Origin: Alphaproteobacteria bacterium
GTDB taxonomy: Bacteria > Pseudomonadota > Alphaproteobacteria > Sphingomonadales > Sphingomonadaceae
Length of the DNA stretch: 12,455 bases
Direction of reading: 5' to 3'
NCBI GenBank assembly: GCA_005882415.1
Contig: VBAE01000075.1
Span: 1-12,455, forward strand
Shown: piece after piece, positions 7,106 to 12,455 of the stretch
Numbering within the stretch: position 1 is the stretch's first letter
Layout: each line of letters begins with the position of its first letter
Program-made: the position numbers and the translations under genes
Notes under the pieces: model-generated
Seen by the model: the letters and a program-made list of their open reading frames with translations, nothing else
Told to the model about the DNA's origin: nothing
The model's database searches: none

Positions 7106-8209
7106 ATGGCAATCCAACCCGTCCGCTGGCCCGCGCTTTCAGAATGGCGCGCAGTCCTCACCCGCACCTGGAGCGAATCGAGCGACGACAATGTCAGCTT
7201 CCTCGCCGCCGGAGTCGCCTTCTACGCCTTCCTCGCCTTCGTTCCGCTGCTCGCCTCGGCGGTGCTGATCTACGGCCTCGTCGCCGATCCGCCGATCGTC
7301 GCCGAGCATATCCGCAAGCTCTTCCAGGTCCTCCCCGCCGACGCCGCCGCGCTGATCGGCGACCAATTGAAAAGCATGACCGAGAGCCCGGACAGCGCCA
7401 AGGGCTGGAGCCTGCTGGTCGCCATCGCCATCGCCATTTACGGCGCAAGCAAGGGATCGGGCGCGATCGTGACTGCGCTCAACATCGCCTATGAGGTGAA
7501 GGAGGACAGGGGCTTCATCAAGACGACCCTGCTGTCGCTGGTGATGACCGTCGGCGGCCTCCTCGTTCTGGTCATCGCCGCGGGTGCGATCTCGGCCATG
7601 GCCGCGATCGAGAAGCTCCTCCCCGGCGTCTCCGGCGCCACGCACATCCTCCTCCAGATCCTGTTCTGGGCGGCGGCGATCGCAGCCGTCGGCCTCGGCC
7701 TGGCCGCCGTCTACCGCTGGGCGCCGAACCGGCCCGACGCGCCCTGGATGTGGGTCAGCCCGGGCTCCGCCGCGGCAACCCTGCTCTGGCTGCTGGCGAG
7801 CCTCGGCTTCGGCCTCTACGTCTCCCATTTCGGCAATTACAACGCGACCTACGGCTCATTGGGCGGAGTCGTCGTCTTCCTCACCTGGCTCTACCTCAGC
7901 GCCTATATCGTGCTGATGGGCGGCGAGATGAACTCCGAGCTGGAACGCCAGCAAGCCCTCGAAGGCAAAGCCCCACCCGAAGCCGCACCGCCGAAGACGG
8001 ACCCCGCGATCGCCGCCGCATCCCCTGCTGCAGCACCGCCCGCACCATCCCCCGCTCCGGCGCCCGCGCCCCGCTCCCGCCGAACCGACGCCGCCTTCGC
8101 GCTCGCCGCCGGGGGCTGGATCGCCTTCAAATTCTGGCGCCGCCGCCGCGACAAAGTGTTAGTGTCCGACCGCCAATATATGCCCAAAAAAATCGCGCCG
8201 ACTGGCTAG
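7106..8209 (+). CDS. YihY/BrkB-family (UPF0761) inner-membrane protein
   Basis: The 367-residue product has about six hydrophobic segments: near 32-58, 101-120, 138-165, 181-204, 219-240 and 252-272. Family hallmarks are the early DDNVSFLAAGVAFYAFLAFVP, then YRWAPNRP (203-210) and YNATYGSLGGVVVFLTWLYL (245-264). The C-terminal tail is unusual: an Ala/Pro-rich linker (about 289-323) leads to a further hydrophobic stretch followed by FKFWRRRR, possibly a last membrane anchor with a basic cytosolic end. The family was once called ribonuclease BN, but that activity belongs to another protein; the molecular role of YihY/BrkB remains unclear. I place the start at ATG 7106, matching typical N-termini; an upstream in-frame ATG at 7022 lies inside the repeat hairpin. 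No Shine-Dalgarno is visible. The stop overlaps the convergent helicase stop on one CTAG. Confidence 0.9.
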   Translation: MAIQPVRWPALSEWRAVLTRTWSESSDDNVSFLAAGVAFYAFLAFVPLLASAVLIYGLVADPPIVAEHIRKLFQVLPADAAALIGDQLKSMTESPDSAKGWSLLVAIAIAIYGASKGSGAIVTALNIAYEVKEDRGFIKTTLLSLVMTVGGLLVLVIAAGAISAMAAIEKLLPGVSGATHILLQILFWAAAIAAVGLGLAAVYRWAPNRPDAPWMWVSPGSAAATLLWLLASLGFGLYVSHFGNYNATYGSLGGVVVFLTWLYLSAYIVLMGGEMNSELERQQALEGKAPPEAAPPKTDPAIAAASPAAAPPAPSPAPAPAPRSRRTDAAFALAAGGWIAFKFWRRRRDKVLVSDRQYMPKKIAPTG

Positions 8210-10629
8210 TCCCGCCGCATGGCCATTTCCGCCAAACTCTCCGCCTCGATCAGCATCGCGTCCTCGCTATGCCCCGTCGCGGTCGCCTCGCGGCCGACGA
8301 TGACGAGCACCGGCACCGCCATCGGCGACACCCGGTCGAGCTCGACATGGACCATCGTCTCCTGCGCCCGGTCGAGCAGCCGCGCCAGTCGCCCGACCTC
8401 GGTGAGCTTGCCGCGGGCATCGTCCCACGCCGCCTTGAGCAGCAGATGGTCGGGCTCGTAGCGCCGCAGAACGTCGTAGATGAGGTCGGTCGAGAAGGTG
8501 ACCTGCCGCCCCGATTTGCGCTTGCCCGGATGGTGCCGCTCGACCAGCCCGCCGATCACCGCCACCTCGCGAAAGGCGCGCTTCAACAGGTTCGATCCCT
8601 GCACCCATTCGACGAACTCGTTCTCGAGAATGTCGGGCGAGAACAGCGAGGCCGGATCCTCGATCGGCTCCAGCGCATAGCAGGCCAAGGCATAATCGTT
8701 GGAGACGAAGCCGAGCGGCTTCAGCCCCGCGCTCTCCATCCGTCTCGTGATCAGCATTCCCAGCGACTGATGCGCGTTCCAGCCTTCGAAGCTGTAGGCG
8801 ACCATGTAGTGGCGGTGCTCGTGCGGGAAGGTCTCGACCAGGAGCTGGTCCGGCCGCGGCAGGATCGATCGATAGTCCTGCACCTCCAGCCATTCGCGCA
8901 CATCGTCCGGGAAGCGCCGCCACTGGTCGCGGTCCCACAGGAACTCGCGCACCCGCTCGGCGAGGTTGGTGGACATCGCCATCCGCGTCCCGACATAGGT
9001 CGGGATCCGCGCCGACTTTGTGGTGGCGCGGACGATCAGGTCGGTGCCGTCGATCTTCTCCACTTCCAGCACGAGGCCAGAGAAGAAGAAGGTGTCGCCG
9101 GGCGACAAAGTGGAGGCGAAATATTCCTCGACCGTGCCGAGCTTCCTCCCGCGCCGAAAGCGCACGTCGAGCAGAGGCGCGTCGACGATGATCCCGGCGT
9201 TCATCCGGTGCTGCTGGACGAAGCGCGGGTGCGACACCCGCCAGGTCCCGTCCGCCTCGCGGGTCAGCCGCCGGAAGCGGTCGTAGGCGCGGAGCGAATA
9301 GCCGCCGCTCTCGATGTAAGCGAGCACCTGGCGGAACAGCTCTTCCGAAAGCCCCGAATAAGGCGCCGCGGACCGCACTTCGTCGAGCATCTCCGACTCG
9401 CGGAACGGGCCAGCGCAGGCGACCGCCATGATGTGCTGGGCAAGCACGTCGATCGCCCCGGGCCTGAAAATCTCCGGGTCCAGCTCGTGATTCTCGATCG
9501 CGTCGAGCGCCGCCCGCGCCTCCAGATATTCGAAGCGGTTGCCGGGGACGATGATCGCCTGGCTCGGCTCGTCGAGCCGGTGGTTGGCCCGCCCGATCCG
9601 CTGCAGCAGCCGCGACGAACCCTTCGGCGCACCCATCTGGATGACCAGGTCGACGTCGCCCCAATCGACTCCGAGATCGAGGCTGGCGGTGCAGACGAGG
9701 CCGCGAAGCCGCCCCGCCGCCATCGCCCCCTCCACCTTCCGCCGCGCCTCGACCGACAGCGAGCCGTGGTGGATCCCGATCGGAAGCCCCTTCTCGTTCA
9801 CCGTCCACAGATCCTGGAAGATGAGCTCGGCCAGGCTGCGCGTGTTGCAGAAGACGAGGGTGGTGCGGTGCGCGTCGATCTCGGCCATCACATTCTCGGC
9901 CGCCCAGCGCCCGCTATGGCCCGACCAGGGGATTCGCTCGTCCTCGGGCAGCATGATCGCGATCTCGGCCTCGGCGCCGGGATCGCCGATCACCACCTCG
10001 ACCATCTCCGAATCGCCGTGCGGGGCGAGCCAGCCCTGGTAGGCCTCGGGATCGGACACCGTCGCCGACAGCGCCACCCGCCGCATCTCCGGAGCGAGCC
10101 GCTGCAGCCGCGCCAGCGCCAGCGACAGCAGGTCGCCCCTCTTGCCCGACGCGAAGGCATGCACCTCGTCCACCACCACCGTCTTCAGCCCCGCGAACAA
10201 AGTCGGGCTATCCTCATGGCTGAGCAGCAGGCTCAAAGATTCCGGCGTGGTGAGCAGGATCTGCGGCGGCCGCACCCGCTGCCGCGCCTTGCGGTCCGCG
10301 GGCGTGTCCCCGGTCCTGGTCTCGACCCGGATCGCAAGCCCCATCTCCTCAATGGGCGTCAGCAGATTGCGCTGAACGTCTACCGCCAGCGCCTTCAGCG
10401 GCGAGATATAGAGGGTGTGGAGGCCGTCCGTCGGCGCCTCGATCAGCTCGGAGATGCTGGCGAGGAACCCGGCCAAAGTCTTTCCCGCCCCCGTCGGCGC
10501 GACCAGCAGCGCGCTCCGCCCAGCCCGGGCGGCGGCGAGCATTTCGAGCTGGTGCCGGCGCGGGGCCCAGCCCTTGGCCGCGAACCAGGTCTCGACCGGC
10601 TCCGGAAGCCCTGCCTTGGGCTTCAGCAC
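8206..10629 (-). CDS. Ligase-associated DNA damage response DEXH-box helicase (Lhr-Core type)
   Basis: The 807-residue superfamily 2 helicase contains Walker A APTGAGKT (44-51), TTPESL (127-132), DEVH (154-157), SAT (188-190), LVFCNTR (258-264), a motif V region TASLDLGVDWGDVDLVIQ (314-331) and motif VI QRIGRANH (343-350). A long C-terminal part follows (winged-helix and Lhr-specific domains), about as long as expected for the ligase-associated subfamily and without the large extra C-terminal region of full-length Lhr. Lhr-Core enzymes are ATP-driven 3'-5' translocases and helicases. In the known cluster they are encoded with a metallo-beta-lactamase exonuclease, an ATP-dependent DNA ligase and an MPE endonuclease. 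Here the exonuclease gene is divergent nearby and the endonuclease is not next door. The start is a GTG at 10629, 6 bp after a small membrane protein gene, suggesting cotranscription and possibly coupled translation. No motif residue appears damaged. Confidence 0.95.
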   Translation of the reverse strand: MLKPKAGLPEPVETWFAAKGWAPRRHQLEMLAAARAGRSALLVAPTGAGKTLAGFLASISELIEAPTDGLHTLYISPLKALAVDVQRNLLTPIEEMGLAIRVETRTGDTPADRKARQRVRPPQILLTTPESLSLLLSHEDSPTLFAGLKTVVVDEVHAFASGKRGDLLSLALARLQRLAPEMRRVALSATVSDPEAYQGWLAPHGDSEMVEVVIGDPGAEAEIAIMLPEDERIPWSGHSGRWAAENVMAEIDAHRTTLVFCNTRSLAELIFQDLWTVNEKGLPIGIHHGSLSVEARRKVEGAMAAGRLRGLVCTASLDLGVDWGDVDLVIQMGAPKGSSRLLQRIGRANHRLDEPSQAIIVPGNRFEYLEARAALDAIENHELDPEIFRPGAIDVLAQHIMAVACAGPFRESEMLDEVRSAAPYSGLSEELFRQVLAYIESGGYSLRAYDRFRRLTREADGTWRVSHPRFVQQHRMNAGIIVDAPLLDVRFRRGRKLGTVEEYFASTLSPGDTFFFSGLVLEVEKIDGTDLIVRATTKSARIPTYVGTRMAMSTNLAERVREFLWDRDQWRRFPDDVREWLEVQDYRSILPRPDQLLVETFPHEHRHYMVAYSFEGWNAHQSLGMLITRRMESAGLKPLGFVSNDYALACYALEPIEDPASLFSPDILENEFVEWVQGSNLLKRAFREVAVIGGLVERHHPGKRKSGRQVTFSTDLIYDVLRRYEPDHLLLKAAWDDARGKLTEVGRLARLLDRAQETMVHVELDRVSPMAVPVLVIVGREATATGHSEDAMLIEAESLAEMAMRRD

Positions 10630-10635
10630 GCCAGC

Positions 10636-10824
10636 CTAAAGGCCGTCGGTGCCATCGCGCCGTTCGGCTTCCTCGCGGTCGTAAAGCTCGCGCGTCGCCT
10701 GCTCCGTTCGGCCGAGCGAGCCGCGCTGCCTGCGGTTGCGCACCAGCGCCCAGAACAAAACCGCCGCCAGCAGCAAGACGGCGATGACATCGATGATGAG
10801 CCAACTCGCTCCGCCGAGATCCAT
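10636..10824 (-). CDS. Small single-span membrane protein in the helicase operon
   Basis: The 62-residue protein has one hydrophobic helix (about residues 8-28, WLIIDVIAVLLLAAVLFWALV). A basic patch (RNRRQRG) follows it, then a charged, hydrophilic C-terminal tail rich in Arg, Glu and Asp. By the positive-inside rule the tail should face the cytoplasm. ATG 10824 is preceded by GAGGAG about 10 bp upstream, and the TAG at 10638-10636 lies 6 bp from the helicase GTG, so the two genes probably form one transcript. It resembles short hypothetical proteins of sphingomonads; I know of no assigned function. It could be a membrane tether or partner of the repair proteins, or an unrelated passenger. 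A random frame is unlikely given the good ribosome-binding site, membrane helix and tight spacing. Confidence 0.72.
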   Translation of the reverse strand: MDLGGASWLIIDVIAVLLLAAVLFWALVRNRRQRGSLGRTEQATRELYDREEAERRDGTDGL

Positions 10825-10859
10825 GGTCTTCGCGCTCCTCGTCTTTCCATCCCAGCCGC

Positions 10860-10888
10860 TTGGCGCGGCCGGCGCATCCGCCCATATA
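10860..10888 (+). promoter_or_regulatory. Possible promoter for the exonuclease gene, with a symmetric -10
   Basis: TTGGCG (10860-10865) and CATATA (10883-10888) are 17 bp apart, and initiation would fall close to ATG 10896. The -10 reads TATATG on the other strand, so the same element could also drive the small membrane protein and helicase genes leftward, although no good leftward -35 is visible. The divergent gap is only 71 bp. Confidence 0.33.
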
Positions 10889-10895
10889 GCTCCCG

Positions 10896-11897
10896 ATGGC
10901 CCGTCTCGGTTCCTGGATCGAGCCTTTTCCGGAAGGCATATACATACGCCCCGCCGACGCCTGGGTCGATCCGAGCCAGCCCAAGGCGCGCGCGCTCGTC
11001 ACCCACGGCCATGCCGACCACGCCCGCGGCGGCCACTCCGAAGTCTGGGCCACCCCCGAAACCCTCGCCATCATGGACTGCCGCTACGGCGAGCAGCAAG
11101 GCGCCCGCCCCGTCCAATATGGCGAGGTGACCCGAATCGGCGAGGTCGACGTGAGCTTCGTCCCCGCCGGCCACGTCCTCGGGTCCGCCCAGATCGTCCT
11201 CGAACGTGCGGGCGAGCGGGTCGTCGTCTCCGGCGATTACAAGCGCCGCCCCGACCCGACCTGCGCCCCGTTCGAGCCGGTCCCCTGCGACATCTTCGTC
11301 ACCGAGGCGACCTTCGGCCTCCCCGTCTTCCGCCACCCCGAAACCCCGTCCGAGATCGACCGCCTGCTCGCCCGCCTCCACGACAATCCGGACCGCTGCG
11401 TCCTCGTCGGCGCTTATGCGCTTGGCAAGGCGCAGCGCCTGATCGCCGAGCTTCGCTGCCGCGGCCACTCGGCCCCCATCTACATCCACGGCGCCCTCCA
11501 GCGCCTCTGCGACCTCTATGTCGAGCACGGCGTAGACCTCGGCGAGCTCCGCCCCGCCACCGGCGCGAAGAAGGAGGAGCTCAAAGGCCACATCGTCATC
11601 GCCCCGCCCGGCGCCTTGAACGACCGCTGGTCCCGCCGCCTCCCCGATCCGATCACCGCAATGGCGTCCGGCTGGATGCGAATCCGCCAGCGCGCCCGCC
11701 AGCGCAACGTCGAGCTCCCCCTCATCCTCTCCGACCATGCCGACTGGGACGAGCTCACCCAGACCATCACCGAGCTCCAGCCCAAGGAAGTCTGGATCAC
11801 CCACGGCCGCGAGGACGCCCTGATGCACTGGTGCATGACCCACCAGATCAAGGCCCGCGAACTCAACCTCGTCGGCCGCGAGGACGAGGACGATTGA
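10896..11897 (+). CDS. Ligase-associated DNA damage response exonuclease (metallo-beta-lactamase/beta-CASP fold)
   Basis: The 333-residue protein has the metal-binding signature THGHADHARGG (36-46), the second histidine in AGHVLGSA (His93), the bridging aspartate in SGDYKRR (Asp114), then beta-CASP motif A TEATFGLP (136-143), SDHADW (279-284, His281) and THGRE (302-306). These indicate a two-metal nuclease related to the SNM1/Artemis and CPSF73 group. Family members in the bacterial ligase-associated repair cluster are predicted or shown to be DNA exonucleases acting with an ATP-dependent ligase and Lhr-Core helicase. The ATG at 10896 fits the family N-terminus (WIEPFPEGIYIRPADAWVDP), but no Shine-Dalgarno precedes it. 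In many genomes the ligase follows directly; here a GST gene starts 17 bp after the stop. The helicase partner is divergent, 267 bp away across the small membrane gene. Confidence 0.94.
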   Translation: MARLGSWIEPFPEGIYIRPADAWVDPSQPKARALVTHGHADHARGGHSEVWATPETLAIMDCRYGEQQGARPVQYGEVTRIGEVDVSFVPAGHVLGSAQIVLERAGERVVVSGDYKRRPDPTCAPFEPVPCDIFVTEATFGLPVFRHPETPSEIDRLLARLHDNPDRCVLVGAYALGKAQRLIAELRCRGHSAPIYIHGALQRLCDLYVEHGVDLGELRPATGAKKEELKGHIVIAPPGALNDRWSRRLPDPITAMASGWMRIRQRARQRNVELPLILSDHADWDELTQTITELQPKEVWITHGREDALMHWCMTHQIKARELNLVGREDEDD

Positions 11898-11914
11898 ACC
11901 ATGAGGAGCCCGCA

Positions 11915-12455
11915 ATGATCGATCTCTACACCGCCGCAACGCCCAATGGCTGGAAGGCCTCGATCGCGCTCGAGGAGCTGGAGCTGCCTTATGAGCTGAA
12001 GGTGCTCGACATGGGCAAGGGCGAGCAGAAGGAGCCCTGGTTCCTCAAGATCAACCCCAACGGCCGGATCCCCGCCATCGTCGACCGCGGCAACGGCGAT
12101 TTCGCCGTGTTCGAGAGCGGCGCGATCCTCCTCTACCTCGCCGAGAAGACCGGCAGGCTCCTCCCCACCGACGAGAAGGGCCGCAGCCGGGTCGTGCAAT
12201 GGCTGATGTTCCAGATGGGCGGCGTCGGCCCGATGATGGGCCAGGCGAACGTGTTTACGCGCTACTTCCCGGAGCATATCCCTGCAGCCATCGACCGCTA
12301 CCGGCGCGAGGGGCGGCGGCTGTTCGAGGTGCTCGACACCCACCTCGCCGAAAACGAATGGCTGGCCGGCGACTATTCGATCGCCGACATCGCCAATTGG
12401 TCCTGGGTCCACACTTTTGAGTGGCCGGGGATCGAGGTAGACGGCCTCGACCATC
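11915..12455 (+). CDS. YfcG-like (Nu-class) glutathione S-transferase, partial at the right edge
   Basis: The first 180 residues are present. The thioredoxin-like N-terminal domain carries Thr9-Pro10-Asn11 (LYTAATPNGWK), where YfcG uses Thr9 and Asn11 as glutathione-contacting residues in place of a catalytic Tyr, Ser or Cys. The cis-proline region NPNGRIPAIVD (47-57) and glutathione-binding FESGAILLYLAEKTG (66-80) follow. The helical domain shows QWLMFQMGGVGPMMGQ (95-110) and DYSIADIA (153-160). Nu-class enzymes have disulfide-bond reductase activity toward small substrates using two glutathiones; that role here is by family. A good ribosome-binding site, GAGGAG at 11903-11908, lies 6 bp before ATG 11915, and the gene starts 17 bp after the exonuclease stop, so cotranscription is likely. 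Why a GST should sit in a DNA-repair operon is unclear: oxidative or electrophile stress could link them, or it may be a chance insertion. Confidence 0.92.
   Translation, partial: MIDLYTAATPNGWKASIALEELELPYELKVLDMGKGEQKEPWFLKINPNGRIPAIVDRGNGDFAVFESGAILLYLAEKTGRLLPTDEKGRSRVVQWLMFQMGGVGPMMGQANVFTRYFPEHIPAAIDRYRREGRRLFEVLDTHLAENEWLAGDYSIADIANWSWVHTFEWPGIEVDGLDH

Noticed and set aside
7750..11130. A very long plus-strand open frame running antisense to the helicase gene
   Set aside because: Its translation is Arg/Pro/Gln-rich low-complexity sequence with no recognisable domain. The opposite strand carries a full set of helicase motifs. Long antisense frames are expected in G+C-rich DNA with strong codon bias.
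10623..11939. A long minus-strand open frame across the exonuclease gene
   Set aside because: The plus strand encodes a complete metallo-beta-lactamase/beta-CASP nuclease. The minus frame is Gly/Ala/Val/Asp-rich without motifs.

Overview
The G+C-rich, densely packed DNA and the gene set (PAS-multidomain sensor kinase, HWE-type kinase, short RTX protein, YihY/BrkB membrane protein, Lhr-Core helicase plus metallo-beta-lactamase exonuclease, YfcG-like GST) point to an alphaproteobacterium. A sphingomonad (Sphingomonas or a close relative) is the most likely source. That placement is inferred from gene family resemblance and from a REP-type repeat; no marker gene is present. All assignments come from reading the sequence, with no database search.

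Layout from left to right. Positions 1-1680 (minus) hold the N-terminal 560 residues of a three-PAS sensor histidine kinase that runs off the left edge. It is divergent from a short RTX calcium-binding protein (1826-2938, plus). Convergent with the RTX gene is an aldo/keto reductase broken by one missing base (2972-4029, minus). That gene is divergent from a LysR-type regulator (4130-5026, plus), the usual arrangement for a regulator and its target. Next is a soluble PAS-HWE histidine kinase (5114-6136, minus), whose local G+C is lower than its neighbours'. A divergent 218-bp region leads to an HD-domain protein of the PhnZ-related type (6355-6900, plus).

Between 6912 and 7028 lie two imperfect-palindrome hairpins in inverted orientation, a REP/BIME-like element. 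It is followed by an EcfG-like promoter candidate and a YihY/BrkB-family membrane protein (7106-8209, plus). That gene and the convergent helicase gene end on the same CTAG tetranucleotide.

The right third is a DNA-repair locus. A ligase-associated DEXH helicase of the Lhr-Core type (8206-10629, minus) follows a 62-residue single-span membrane protein (10636-10824, minus) by 6 bp. Divergent from these is the partner metallo-beta-lactamase/beta-CASP exonuclease (10896-11897, plus), then a Nu-class GST (11915 to the right edge, partial). In known clusters the helicase and exonuclease act with an ATP-dependent DNA ligase and a manganese-dependent endonuclease (MPE/PdeM). Neither is in this window: the ligase could lie just past the GST, and the endonuclease is not next to the helicase. 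Several plus-strand genes (HD protein, YihY, exonuclease) lack a clear Shine-Dalgarno and have a promoter-like element so close to the ATG that leaderless transcripts are plausible. I found no tRNA, rRNA, CRISPR array, insertion sequence or prophage gene, and there is no stretch over 300 bases without a gene.
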